The translations under genes and the position numbers were made by a program. A stretch of DNA of 64,000 nt, taken from NCBI GenBank assembly GCA_014549065.1, contig JACDOX010000084.1, forward strand, positions 1,150,215 to 1,214,214, given 5' to 3'. Source of the stretch: Cardinalis cardinalis. Its lineage: Eukaryota > Chordata > Aves > Passeriformes > Cardinalidae. Shown piece after piece: positions 10,128 through 24,149 of the stretch (position 1 is its first letter; every line of letters begins with the position of its first letter). The notes beneath the pieces were generated by a model, which saw only the letters and a program-made list of their open reading frames with translations, did not search any database and was not told where the DNA came from.

Positions 10128-13100
10128 AGATTATGTGAAGCTTGAAAGAGTGTCTTAGGGCAGACTTTCTAAAAGAATGGGCAATACAGGAGAGCATACT
10201 GTTGGAGACTTTGGCAAATGTACCAAAATATATTGAAGAAAAAAATTTGATTTGTATCTGAAAACAATTATCTTTTTCTGAAGGTGAGTTTTCATAGTAG
10301 GTATGNATATTCTTCCACAGCAATGTAAGCAAACACCAGCAGAGCCCCAGACTTGCCTTAATTATTCTGATAAATTTTTGTGCCTTGTAAACAATTATTT
10401 ATCGCCATGTTTGGATCAAGAAAGTGGTAATACAGAATTGTGACTGATTAAAAATTTCAAAAATTAGGAAAAAATACTATGATCTTAATAATGAAGAATA
10501 TGGTCAGCAGAATGACTTTCATGAACAAGGTTCTAGAGAAAAATATAAAATTCAAACAGACCCATGCTCAGTAATTTGAATGTAATCCTGATCTTGCTAA
10601 AGCAAGTAGCAAAATTAATTTCCTAAAGTGACATGTGAAAAAANATATATTTCAGTGCAGCTTCCTTGTATTTGGACAAGATATGTTTTGTTTTGTTTTT
10701 TTTTTAAGTGTTTCAGTAAACCCATTGCTTCTTGACAAAATTAAAACCTCTCTCTTACAACACAAACTGAATTAACTACAGTTTTTCTGGAATCCTAGAT
10801 TTTTTGAGGTGTGTATGATAGAGAGAAATGTAGAAAACATAAAGGAATTTCAATATAAAGAAATTAAAAAGACATTTTACATCAAGCTCTCTTTCCGTTG
10901 CCTCCCTTGACAATAATTTCACAGTACCTTTGCTTTCTGCTAATGTATGGCTGTGACTTCTTTTGAGGAACTTCAGCATCTGAAGTACAGGCTGAGGTTT
11001 CAGTGTTGCCTTCCCTGCAACAAACCATCAATTTCACGAGCTGCCCATGTTATTAACAATTCATGATACAGATGAGGCAATGGAGGTGACTCCCTGTGTT
11101 CCTCATGGACAGAGGTGCCAGTGCCAGAGGAACTCCTCTCTGACAGCCTTTGGTGAGCAGCTCATCATGCTCATGGTTTAATAAGCATTAGCATACTGCT
11201 CTCACCTCCACACATAGACGACATGCAAACACTGATGCATTGAAGTTTCACAACATCTCTGCAAAAGGAAAATGTCTGTGCCACCTTTGATTACAAAGGG
11301 TAAACTTCAAGACAGGGGTAGCTACAGTACAATTTATTTGGCTGAAGGGAGTCATCCATAATGGAGATGCCTGCTACAAACATGGCCTCCCTGAGGTGGC
11401 CAGAAAGAAACAGTTCCCTCTGAGAGATATTTGTCTCATCCTAAAAAAAGAATGAAGTAATTCTGATGCGCTGTGCTCTAGACATATTTCCTTCTCTTAA
11501 TTTCTGGCTTCTGGAGGGAGACAGATATGACAGTCTCAGATACAGAGTAGAATCATCTGTGGGGAGGTGACCCTCACATATTCCACCCTACATGCCAAAC
11601 TCATAGAAAGCTTGCACTCCAAGTGAGATTTGCATCAAGGTCATCCAAGTGCCAGACACAAGCTAACCAAGAAGAAATCTTTGTCCAGTAATACAGGGCA
11701 CAGGTGTGAATAGAGCTCTGTATATGCAGTGAGGCATATTAGGAAAAAGACGGACAATGGGAAGAGAGGAAAGAGAAGGATGCTATTTTAGCAGTAGAAC
11801 TTCCCTCAGAAGCTCTTGGAAGCCTTTACCACAGGGAAATTGAGTCTCCTCTTTCAGCCTCACANACAGGAGAATTCTGTGTGTGCAATCAGGAAGCCAG
11901 GGTGAATTTACAGTAAAACTTACTACAAAAGGAAGAGAGNCTTAAAACCCTCCTGGCTGTTATCATAGCAGCTGAATTTCAAAAACAGAGTGGAAGAAAA
12001 TCAGAGAACCAATATTTAAAGGNTCTTGAGACTGTCTTCTGTCCCTGCACCCCTCAAAACAAAATGGTTGGAGAGACTTTGTGTCATGGAGCTTGTGCTG
12101 GGCACAGCCTGGTCACTCCTCTCAGCACAACCAGGCGGTAGGGATGGTCCTGGGCTGGTCCATTCATGTCTAAAACCAGGCACAAGCTGGCACTGTTTTC
12201 ATCAGATGACCAACGTAGCCAAAGTCGTTTCTCACNTCTTAATCAGTTTCCTGGGATTCAGCTGAGCTGTTAGCAGAAGATTACATTCTGCTTCCTCCAC
12301 CAGTGGTGTCCAATGCCAGCAGTACTCAAGTGCCCTCAGGAGTATTACTGTTTCCATAAGCAATGAGAGGAGAGGGTGAGCTTTATGAGCTGGATATTTT
12401 ATTATTTTGTGTCTGTAAGAAAGGCTGTTTGCCATACTCAGGTAAGGCAAATACAAGATGTTCCTTAGCTATATGTCACAACATACAAACACAAGCCAGA
12501 AGAACAAAAATATAAGACCCAGCTTTGCCTAAAGCCATCCCTTTACCTTCTGATAATTTTTATGTAGATGAACATTAAAATTTTTTTCAGTCACTTTACC
12601 TTGTTTCTTTTTTTTTCTTCCTACCTTCCCTGTTGCCAAAAGAATGTACAGTTTTGCAGATGGTGAAAACCAATTTTCAGTTGCAGACAACTACAGGGAA
12701 AACCTGCACGGATTCATCTTTCCCCTTCCCAACCAAGGAGAGCTGACAGAAAGTAGGAATCATCCCACATGTTTGCGTGGCCATGTACCTGGATTTGAGG
12801 CACAGCACAGAGTTTGTGCTTTGTTCTGACATTCCCTGGCCAAGAGGCTAAAGGCAGTTAGACCAGCTTGGTCCTCATCTCATAGCCAGNGTGATGGACC
12901 ATAACTCCTGGGAGATAGCAGCCTTGCCCTCTCTGGGGTCCCAGTAATGTTCATTGCTCTCATTTGGGAGCAAGACAAGGGTTGAGGAGACACCAAGGGC
13001 CACCCACCTCTGAGCCCTAGGTTCTCCCAGGCACTCTAATTCCTTCTGATTTTGAAGGCTTTTCCTATCATCACATCTGCCTGTCTCCCTGCCCTGGTTT

Positions 13101-16100
13101 TCTTCTCTGCTCCTTTTCTTTCTCTCCTCATGCACCTTTCCAGCACCTCCTTCCTGGTAAAATGCAGCACAGGGAGGCAGAACAGTCTGGCATTGGCCTT
13201 TCAATATATTTAAATACCAGCAATTCACTGAGCTGGAAAATTGTAAATCTGCAATTTTATTGAAAAAGGTGGTCACCCTGTTCTTTGGAGCCATGTTCAG
13301 AGACAGCAGCATAATTAATGGACCTTTATGCAACACAGAAGCAAAGAATGGCAAATTTATTAAGACCAGTAAGACAATATTTTTAATTTCNAAGTAACTG
13401 ACTTTCCACATCTAGTTTTGCTTATTGCTACATGAAAAGAAAGGCTGTTTAAACCATCCTGTGCAGGTGAAAACACTGTCACATAATTTTTTTTTCCCCT
13501 TGGAAACTAACATGGATGAGGACAGCAACTGACACTGAGGGATTACTAGTGTCTTCTAACAGTGCCTATGTGGTGCCTACTCTGCACTGCGTCTAGACAT
13601 CTTCCCAGCATTTCATGTAACAGTGTTTAAAACCAAACCAGAGGCAGACCAGTGCTGTCAGTACAGCTCATTTTAGTTATAAAGGGCATGCTTACTTGAT
13701 GTGCTGCTGGGAAAGTTAAGTGAGGCACTCAAGCCATAAAAAAAGCTTTCGATTGGGCAATATAAAAGGGGAGGCACAAACCGCCAAGTGGAAAATAAAG
13801 GTGAAAGGTTTCAAAGGAGTCTTTCACATACAGGGTGAGTATAAATGAAATTAAATGAAATGAAATAAAGCTTGTCATCATCCTTTTTACAAAATGTGGG
13901 TGGACTGAAGTACCTGTAATGAATTATAGCAGTGCTGTGAATTATGTGTGCAAAGAGCTACTAGACAGATGACATAACTCCAGTCTAAAGGATNAAAAAG
14001 CCACAGAGCTGTACAATTGGCCACAGAAATATGGAATGTATGATGAAAGATGAAGCACCATCTTCTTTGGGGAAACCCTTTTGAATTGGACATAGTGTGA
14101 ACTTAGAGTGGAGGACCTCCTCCAGAATAACTAAAAGTGCATATCTCATTATTCTGACTAAGAATACTTTCTCCCTAAATTAGCAAAGCCACTTTCACAA
14201 TAACATGTCTTCCAGAATATGTCCTTAAGCAACTAAGCCGTGAGGAAATAAGTACTCTACAGACAGGATGGGGAATATAGCAGCTCTAGAACAAGCTCTT
14301 GGTTGCTGGTGTCTGCCTCTCTTTTCTAGGTAATTAGGACTTCCTAACACCCAATAGAAATGGTTGGCTGGTGCCTGACACTTCAGTGCTCTTGGAAAGA
14401 GTTCTGCCAAATAAACATAGCTGAAATGCCAGGAAAAAGCCTGACTTCTTCCACCCTTTCTGTTCTCCTTATTCTGGCAGTTCTGTCATTCAGTCTCCAT
14501 CATTCTGTCATCCATCATTCAGGACCTGAGTCATGTGCTTAGTCCCTCATTTAAACAGCAAGCCCTCCAATAACTGAGCATAGCTGAAAGGGTGTGAGTT
14601 AATGGTATCTATAAAGAGAAACTATTAATTCAACCCCATGATATTTAAAAATATCTAGATATTTAAAAGTTGAAGAGCATTTCAATTTATTTCCCTACCT
14701 ATGTTAAGCTGCATCATTTCTGAATATAGCCTGTGGACTAAAACAAGATCATCTGCTGTGAGCTTGAGATACCAAATTATTATTGCCTGTTATGATCTTT
14801 ACATAAATATTTGGGAAATTTTTATATTAATGCTATATTTTGTCAAGGATTCTCTCTCCTGTTAGCCCCACAGCCTCTTCAGGTTCTTATTTTCTGTGCT
14901 CTCAGTAGTTGCATANGGTTATAGCAAACCAGGCCTGATGAACCACAGGCACTTTTACACTTGTTTCCATATCTGAGTGCAGCACTCAGTGAGAGGAGCC
15001 ACTCAGGCATATGGCCTGTAATAAGCTGAGCTCCAGTGAGTTGGAACCTCCTGCTTACACAGCTATTTGGCCATTTGTTTTCTTGCTGCAGCACTTTGAT
15101 TGTTTTCCTCCCTTTGACAGAATGATGAAAGCAGCCAGAGGGTTTATGTACCACCTCTACCAAATGTTACCCATATTCCAGTAGTCAGGTAGAAAATGAG
15201 GAGATGATAAGGGAAAAGGTGCCCACTGACTCTGGAAGTCCTAAGAATTAAAAGCTTATATCCTGCTGGAAGAAAGACTAATGTACATGTAGACAAAACT
15301 TCCCAAACCAGCTGTGGTGGCTTTTGTTGATCTTTCAGCTGAGGTTGTCCATGCAGCAACTGGTAGTCTCAGTTTTCTCTCTTACACCAAAACTGGGGTA
15401 ATTATTTTTTTCAGTATATATATTTTGTAATTATTACAGAATGTAGTTTAGAAGCACATCAGCATAAAGGTATTTGAATAGTTTAATCCACCTCAGTGAA
15501 AAATATCATTTACAGCAAACAGGAGACAAAGCTAGTGCAATGGTAGAATAGGAAATATGACTGGAATTTTTCAAACAAATGTGTGGAAAAAATATAGGCC
15601 TTTGAGCAATGCAAACATACAACAGAAACAAGCAAGAGAAAACTAAGCCTTATTCCTGGCCTAAAGAATGCCAAGTCGTATAATTTCTCAGGAGAATTCA
15701 AGGGGACTTCCAGTAAATTTGGCCTTNTTTCCTTCCTCTCATGCCTGTATCTTAAGCACACAAGCTGATCAAACGTTTATTGCTACTGAAGATACAGGAC
15801 AACAGCTGTGTTGCCTTTTGAGCCCCAGGACAGCACAGGGAGAGCTCTACATTTGTCCTAATTGGAAGAAACTGAAAAGTTTTACATCAAACTGTTTTGC
15901 AACAGAGAGGCGAGCTTTCAGTTGCAGTGAATTATTCATGAAATGGTTCTGCTTCTCACAGAACATTTCAATTTTTCATTGAAAACCTGAGCAGGCAAAC
16001 CAAGAAACTGCATGAAATACTTCAATTCTGAAGAGCCATCACAGCACTCCAGAGATGCCAGTCTGTTTCTTTGTTGGGGACTTTGCCTCTCCCCCAAATT

Positions 16101-19100
16101 TCATTTCCTGAATACGCTGGCCAGGCAGCAGTGCTGATGCATACATCCCCAGCTACATGAGAAAGAAATACTGTTAATTATGAAAGATGAAAAGAAGTCA
16201 AGGAGTTATAACTGTGTGTTTATTTGTTGGGACTTGAAAACTTCTACCACCTAACTCTGTCATTGTTTCCACTGGATAGGGAGGAAAAATGCATGAAGAG
16301 AGGGCAATGTGAAAGAAAAATGGGCATGAAACCTTTCAACTGCAGCAGCTAGTTTGTGTAGGAAGTGAAGCGGAGCTACAAGGCCCTCCAAAAATGAACA
16401 GGAGAGTCACTGAAGTATGAGAAACCAATGAGCAGAAAAAGAGGCCACTTGGTCTTGCTCAGTGACAGCCATAGGATGTGTTAGACAATCTNATAGACAT
16501 GTCAGCTCTGCACCCAGTCTAAAAGCAAGATGCAAGTGAAAATGTAGTGTGAAGGTGAAATTACACCCAAATAGGATCACAAAAAAGTACAAAGATTCAG
16601 AAGAAAACTCTTTGACATCCTCAAGCCAAAAGTATGCATTGACAAGAAAAGCAACTTTAAGTCAATTTCTTGACTGTACATTCTTTCTAGTACAAAATGC
16701 CTTTGATTTCTCCAACCAGAATCTCAGCTGGTCTAACTTAGCTGATTTCTGTAAAATTCATGCCCATTTTAGCCTCTTGCCCTTAGTGAAGTGGTGTATT
16801 ATCTAAGGTGAAAGATACATCCTTTGGCTACGCTTAAACTTCTGTTCAAGCAGAAAATACCATGAAGCTTCAAAAGTGACAATGCTTCCTTTCAGCTATT
16901 GAAAAAACAGAAGTAAGAAATCAGTTTCATTCCTNAGATCAAAATAAAAATGGCATTTAGTTTTGAAAAGACAAAGGAATCATCTGAAGCAAGGCAAAGA
17001 CCAGGGATGTTAATGTAGGGGAGCTCTTAAATATATCTGTAAAGAGGATCAGAGATAAACATACAAAAGGAGTTTGACATATTTCTCGGAGGGAGAAGTT
17101 ATGAATGACTGGATATGTTTGAAACTTGGTGTGATGACTTTCAGAACCAAAAGATCAAGAGATTCTTGATCAAGGGAATCTAGGAGAGGCAGAAAGAGAA
17201 GCATGGGTGAAAGAATATAAGCCCATAGCAAAATACCTTTCTCTCTGTGTGTCAGAATACCTTTTTCTCTGTGGTGGGAAGGAAAGGTCAGAAATATATG
17301 AGCACCAGTCTTTGAAACCTGGGTAGCTTCCACTGATAGCATCAGAAAGAGTTTGATTTGGGCTCTGTTTGAGGAACTAGTCCTGATCAATTATCTTCTG
17401 AGTGTTCCTTATGTACTCATCCTTCTGTACAAGGGAAAATAATTGGTTATCTGATCAGATAAGGAAATGCCAAACAGGATACCTGATTATAGCAGAAAGC
17501 TGATCTATGGAATTAATTAGCTTCATGATTCTCTGAGTCACATAGAAAAATGGAAAAAGATACAGAAAATTATTAGATGCTGACAAGGAATATACAGGAT
17601 TGTTTTGACTGCTCCAAGAGATTCCCAAGGCACAAAGTTCAGCAGTGCTTCTAGGGCTGCTCCATAAAAGCCTGGCATATGGTCTCCCCCTAGCTTAGTG
17701 CACAAGTTTGTCTGCAGAAAACGTGGATGACTTGGTCACTGATAGGAGCTCAGTGACAATACACAGAGTAGCACAGTCAGACATCCACCACTACCCTGCC
17801 TTTAGCCATTCCTTTTCCCTCGGTACTGCTCTTGCAGAAATTAGCTGTAACAGCAGAGAAGTGCCTAACATAGCTGGGAGGGCATGCACCATATCCACGT
17901 CCTCCTGAGGTTTTATATGAGGCTGCTGCTGTGCATAGGTGCTGTCTGCCCGGCTGGCACCTGTTGGCTCTGTCCCTGTGCCAGGGCTCACTGGCTCAGC
18001 TGCTGCAGCTGCTCACAGACACTGCTGCGCTCATCTTTGGGCAGCTGACCACAAAATGACAATTGCTATTGAGACAGGCAGCAACATTTCTTTCTCCAAG
18101 ACAGAGTGCTGGCAACAGTTTCAAATTCCATGTTGAATATTCCCCTGCGCCTGNGTGTGCATTCTGTTACTTGCAGTATCTGCTTAGAAGTATTAATGCA
18201 AAATGTCTCTGTCAGTTTTGTCTTTTTGTATTTAACAATTGCTGATGCTGTTTTACTTTTGTTTGTAAATGGAAACCTGTTTGCTGCTGAGTCACAGAAG
18301 AAGGCAAGACATAGTAAATATATCTCCTAATCAAACCAGAAAGTTGTGGATCACTGGAATCAGAAAGGGAGTCTTTTTTTTAACCAGCAATAGCAGAACA
18401 GAAGGACCTTGTTTCCTGTGCAGAATTCCCTGTCACTCACATGCTTTGACTGATGTGAGTTGCATTCCCCAAAACACAAATGTGAGTATCAAGAGCCAGT
18501 AGCAGATACTACCCTTTATATGGAAACAGGAATAGAGGAAGCCCAGCATTCCCCATATAGGCCCCCTAATGCAGCTGAAAGAACTTGTAAAATGCAAACC
18601 AGGAAGCTGAAGCACAGAATGATAACTTTCATATCCATGTTCTGATTTCCAGAGTGTTTATCCCTCACCCTCAGTATTCCTAAGTCTTTCAAAGGGGTTG
18701 ACCAAGGCATGAAGTATTTGAGCCCTTGTCTGCATTTTTAAGTTTTAGGAAAAGTCTACTATCGCTAAGACCAGCACATTTCTGATCCANTGCGAGACAG
18801 CAGCATCACAGGAGNTCACTGTATATCCACATGGTGTTGAGTCATTGCTGCTTGATTCTCTGAGACTGAGAGTACATGTCCATGCAGTGTGTGATGATAG
18901 AATTCTTAGAAAATTGGTGGGCTATAGAGTCCACTGAGGCATATGCCATCCTTGCAAATATAGAGTCAGGTGAAGTAATAACTATAATGAGGACAGTGAG
19001 CTAATGAATGGACAAACTTGAGAGCAGGATCCTACTACACTGTCATTGTGGAGATTACAAAGTAGTTCAGCTGGTATCTTGAGGGATGGAATAAGAAAGC

Positions 19101-19387
19101 AAGATATCTCTCCCTCAATACAAATTAAGGGCCTTCTTGGAGCTCTAGAATNAGAGAATAATGTTACTAGGTGATTCAGACTTTTTAGAGACACTATGTA
19201 AACCTTCCAATGTTCTTCACCAGCACAGTACAAAATATTTTCCTCAACTCTAATGGCTTAAAAACAGCTACCACAAAGTTCTGCATGTTTTCTTGAGAGA
19301 AGTGGTGTTGCTGAAGTTCTGTGGAGATTCGCAAGAGGGATCATGGTGTGCTTCTGGAAAACACTGGTCTCAACAACCCTAGTGGTG
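10128..19387. other. Unassigned sequence, no gene recognised
   Basis: A long stretch without recognisable repeat or gene. The longest open frame of the window (12875-13411, minus, 178 codons) is here, but its product has no domain I recognise, contains an ambiguous base, and has no splice or promoter context. Other frames are shadows in moderately GC-rich patches (about 12.0-13.2 kb and 17.9-18.1 kb). Confidence 0.5.
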
Positions 19388-19441
19388 GATCAAAGCTCAA
19401 GATGTGCTCAGAATGATCAAAGCTCAAGATGTGCTCAGAAT
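19388..19441 (+). repeat. 27-bp exact tandem duplication
   Basis: Two adjacent identical 27-base units starting GATCAAAGCTCAAG (19388-19414 and 19415-19441), followed by a third partial 'gatc'. Exact identity suggests a recent slippage or duplication event. Confidence 0.95.
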
Positions 19442-22400
19442 GATCTCTCACTACCAAGAGAAGTGTCTTCATGGGTGTTCTAGCTTGCAAGTACTTTCTG
19501 TTTCTTTTGGCCAGGTTTATTTTGCTGTAAAGGACTCACTGAAGCAGACAGCAATGTAACGNGGAGAGACTTCCCTCAGGTCACAAAGAGAAGAAAGTAT
19601 CATTTCCAAAGCTGTAGCTGTCCACTCACCATGGTGGAGGGCTGTAGTGCTAATGTAGACTCTTATGCATGCACAACTAGCNATGTAATGCCTTTGAGAG
19701 GCTTACAATACCTACAGTTCTCAGCTTTCTCCTTTCCTCTCTTTTTGAAGTTGCCTCACATCCAATTCAGTGCTGCTACTTCCAAAGTCCATTCCCCTGA
19801 GAAAGACCAGAAAGTCATTCTGGTTTTCCCCATTTTATTTGCATCCACAGTAATTATTCAGGCAGTAATTGGGACTTTGAAGGGAATTTGAGTATTTATT
19901 AAAACTACATCAAAGGTGTAGCACTGTTTTTTCTTTCTATATGACCTGCAAGGAAACAAAAACATCCCAGATAATTGCATTCAAATTCGGGTTATTTAGT
20001 CCCATAGCTTCCATCTGGGTATTTTTATCTACAGTGGTGATAGACAGGGTTTTGTTGTTGTTCATGGGTNATTTAGTTCTCTGCATGTGTTTTGAGCATT
20101 TTGCTAAGAAGCCACACTGTTTGTAATGACATTGATGGTGAAGTTTCTTCACCAACAGCCCCTCTCTGAGGTCCTACACTCTCTGAGGGGAATGGTCCCA
20201 GACTCACAATTTCTTTGCAGGCCAAANGATACACTATAGCTCATTATCTCGGAGAAGAACTCCAGAAGGATTGAAATCTCCAAGTTTGCTCAATGTGAAC
20301 AGCAAANAGAGGCTGATCCCCTAGCAAGCAAAAAAGTTAAAGCTATGAGAACATCAGCCTGCTAAGCCACTTGATTGCAGACTAAGCAGGGATAAACACA
20401 TTTTATTCACTGCAACATGATAGCTTCAAATAGATATTCAAAATATATGTCTGAAATAATTTCTTCTACTCACACTCTAAAAAGGTGTCATTGCCTCAGT
20501 GCCAGGGGAGCATATTATATTATTCCTTTTTCGTACCTTTTTCATGGCTATGACATTAATGGAAGAATAAGCACAGTATTGACAGATGATTTATCTATTT
20601 CTTTAAGAAAAATCCATGCATTGATTAGAAAATCATTAGCATCAACTGGTCTCAGTGCTTTCTAACTGTTTATAATTCTTAAAAATATGCAAATATTCTT
20701 TCAAAAAAATAAATTGAGGTATGATTTTGTTGTTAAGTATGAGCTATGAATTTCCTTTGTAACAGGTTATGGCAGCAAACTGAAATAGNTGCCATTCTGA
20801 ACTCAAAAGGGAGCTAAAATTCCAGCAATTTAAAGTTTTTGTGGTGTCTGGTTCATCAAGGACCTCAGTCTGCCTTGCCTGGGGCTCGATATTTTGGTTA
20901 TAGTTGAATGTTTAAAACCATTTTAGCTTTCATGGCATAGAATGAGAGTTTAGGGGAAATGCCTACCACTGTCTGTCTACATCTTTCACAGTGCCTGCTG
21001 TTGGAGTATTTTAAGAATTTATTTCCCTCCAACCCAACCACACATGAAAAACTGAGGATTTTGGCTGTTCCAGCATGTTTATTGTGTTATGGTACTGTTC
21101 TTTCCTTATGAGCCTCAGCCTGGGTCATAAATGGGGTTTGCTTCATCTTAGTGCAGATNTGGAAAAAGTAAGGAGGCTTTATCCTTGATGTTTGATTTTA
21201 CTTCTTTGAGAGGACAGATTTTTCTGTTTAAGCTGTCTTACAAATAGCTGGGATTCATTAACCTGTGGAGCCATCTTTTNTGCTTGTGCCTCACCAGCCT
21301 CTAGAGCATAAGGGATTAGATTTGACTAGAAATTTAACTTTTTTGACAGCTGTGACTAATGGAGCTGAATCCCGCTGTAGGTAACATCTTCTGCTGGTTT
21401 TATTTGTCAAGGCTGGGTCCAACTCACTTTAGCACACTGCTCTTGCTCACCTCCTGTCTATTCTGTACATTTGCCACAGCCAGTTAATTCTGTACGAGGC
21501 ACTTTCTTTCTGCAGTTTTATAATGTATTTTCTTAGGTTTTTCTTCTTGCACCAACTGAAAACTAAGAACCATGAAGTGCTTCCAAACAAGCGGATGTCA
21601 AAAAATCTCTTTTCTAAGTATCCCACTTGCTGCTGGCAACTGTTACTTCCAGTTACTAGGCAGATAATTTGAACTTNGTCTAGATATCTCCCACATTTCT
21701 AAACTACTTCCTTCCTGACAGAGCTGTAACTTTTGCTCTCCTTTTCTTCCACTCAGGGTGGGTTTTTTTCCGCGTTACTTCTCTTAACATATCTTGTTGA
21801 GTAATTACTCAGGCCAAGGCATCTGGCAGAGGTCTGCTGCTCTCAGTGCCTATGTCCCAGCTGATTGGCACTTTGTTACAGAGGTTGAACAGGGCCAAAC
21901 TGCTCTGTCTGCACTGGTCCTTGCTTCTCTGNATTGGGGAACATATTGCAAAACATTGCAAACCTCCCCACGAGGCCTCACCCAATTAAGGGGTTTTTGC
22001 CTGGTTTTCTTTTCCTTTAGCTTTGGCTGGTTGTTTTGGGTTTTTTAAAGAGCCAATAAGAGGATAGCAAGTACTCAGATCATCCTCATGATGTTCAGAG
22101 ANGAATCAGACTTCAACCTGAGAATGAATTTGGGTGAAAAGTTGTCTGTCCCATTGCTGGCAGTAAAAATACACACTGATATCAAGAGTCTTGTGACTCA
22201 ATAATATAAAATTTTTGTTTTTCTGATTTGTGTTATGTAATGCAAATCCAAAAAGATTCTGTTGATGTAATTTCTGAGGAGTCATTATTAGATGCTGATT
22301 TCAAATATAGTGTTGTTTTTACAACTTAGAGATAAATTCCCTGCTTATAGAAATGATGGGTTTACACAGAGTAGTGTAAATTATTTTGATGTACAGCAAA

Positions 22401-23882
22401 CCTTAGTTGTTATTCTAATCAGGTTGCAGTACATTTGATGTATAACTACAGTCCTCCATTTACACCACAGCACATAAAATTGTGCACACGTGTGTATGTG
22501 TGTGCATATTTATACCTATAAATACACATGTACCCAAACTGTACATACAGGTATATTTATATGCACACCAAAACTTTATACACAAAAGTATATATGAAAA
22601 TATATNCACAGAAGCAGATGTATATAAATCTGTGACCTCTAGTGATCCATAATAAAGAACTACAAATTTGGTAGGGGACAAATACAATTTTCTTCTTTTT
22701 TGTTTTTGTTCTTTTGTCTGGAATGGGTTACATACCCTGTGAATGGAGCTAAAGAAAAGCATAATTTACAGCACAGAAGGGAAATGGTTTTGATGTTTAT
22801 GAATCACTACTGTCAAATTTCTGCAAGTAAAATACAATAGACAGGGTATATATACACAGCAGCCCCCTTCATGTTTAAAACATTCTAGAGAGCTTAACAA
22901 GTGATAACCTAAGATAAAGCTGCTGTTGGGTCAAAGAATGAATTAAACAAGTGTTGCCTTTAGTCTTGACATGAAAGCATTTACAGAGCCAATGTTCTAA
23001 ATCTCTGCTGGCAGAATATTCAGAGGTAGAAAACGATAGAGCACTTAAGATGCACAGGCCCTTTCAGCTATGGATTTATAATGATATTTCTGTAGAGCAT
23101 TTGTAGAACACAAAACCTGACTTGGGCAGTAAGGAAGTAATACCTCAGCTGGATATGTAGGGCCTGGAAATTAGATATGCAACTGGAATTTTAAGAGCTA
23201 ATGAAAACCTGAGAACAGTTCACCTTCTGGGGGATGGACAGAAACAGCATCTGACTTTGTGAACCTTACCCCCCCCACCCTTTGCTGCTTTTTTAAATTC
23301 ACGTGACTCAAGGNTTTTTCTTGCTTATACATTTTGCAGGTACACTTCATGATTACACAACTGCCAGGCTGAAAGCTCCTAAATGGGTGTCACTAGTGCA
23401 ATGGTTCAGTCATAGTTCATCCAAGAAACTAGTTCCTTTTATCCTTAGTGAATCAGCCTGAAGCAGGGGAGAGGGGAATTTCCCTCTGTGCGCAGTCACA
23501 AAACATAGCTGAGCAGTTTATTGTGTTGTGGTCATTGTGTGGACAGACACCTGTCAGCCAAGATTTAGAAAACTGGAAAGATATGAGAGGATGCCCCTTT
23601 CTATACAGCATCAGAAATCTGAAGGATGGTTATGGCTTGCAGCTGTTCCTTGACTGATCCCAGCAATCAATCCAGCTCTTTGGTATGAGCCATACTCTGT
23701 TATAGTGTTGGTCTAACATTATATTAGAATGTAATTAATTAGAATTTCTCTCTTCTTGAACCTCAAGTGTGCTTTTAAATAAATTGCATTTATTTTTAAA
23801 AACTCTGTTTCAAGTGTAAGAAGCCTCCAGAAAAACCAGAGTGGATAAGAACAAAGAGGAAACTCTGAGGATGCTTAGAATT
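19442..23882. other. Unassigned sequence, no gene recognised
   Basis: No repeat family or gene is identified. A (TG/TA)-rich patch at about 22490-22620 contains alternating purine-pyrimidine bases (including CACACGTGTG) but no long uniform repeat. Pyrimidine-rich acceptor-like tracts near 22010 are not followed by an exon. Confidence 0.45.
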
Positions 23883-24149
23883 AGCCAAGACTCCGATCCC
23901 AGACAGAAGCCTTTCATCACTACAAATTTTTCATATAAAACGGGGAGCTAAAGACTAAACTGTGCTTGATCGAGATTTGATTTTCTGAACAATGTGTTTC
24001 AGGATCATCCCATCATCCCAGCCAAGACTCTAGTCCCTAACAGAAGCCTTTCATCACTACAAATTTTTCATATGAAATAGGAAGCTAAAGACTAAACTGT
24101 GCTTGATCCAGATTTGATTTTTTTGAACAATGTGTTTCAGGATCATCCC
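23883..24149 (+). repeat. Tandem duplication, two units of about 130-137 bp
   Basis: Unit 1 (23883-24019) and unit 2 (24020-24149) both begin AGCCAAGACTC, share 'cagaagcctttcatcactac' and 'aagactaaactgtgcttgat', and end 'caggatcatccc'. Differences are a handful of substitutions and small gaps, including 7 bases more at the end of unit 1 (catcatccc). The units are non-coding in all frames. This is a direct duplication, not a dispersed repeat. Confidence 0.95.

Noticed and set aside
19620..19660. CCATGG in strong Kozak-like context on both strands
   Set aside because: The frames that follow are short, with no splice partner or conserved features.
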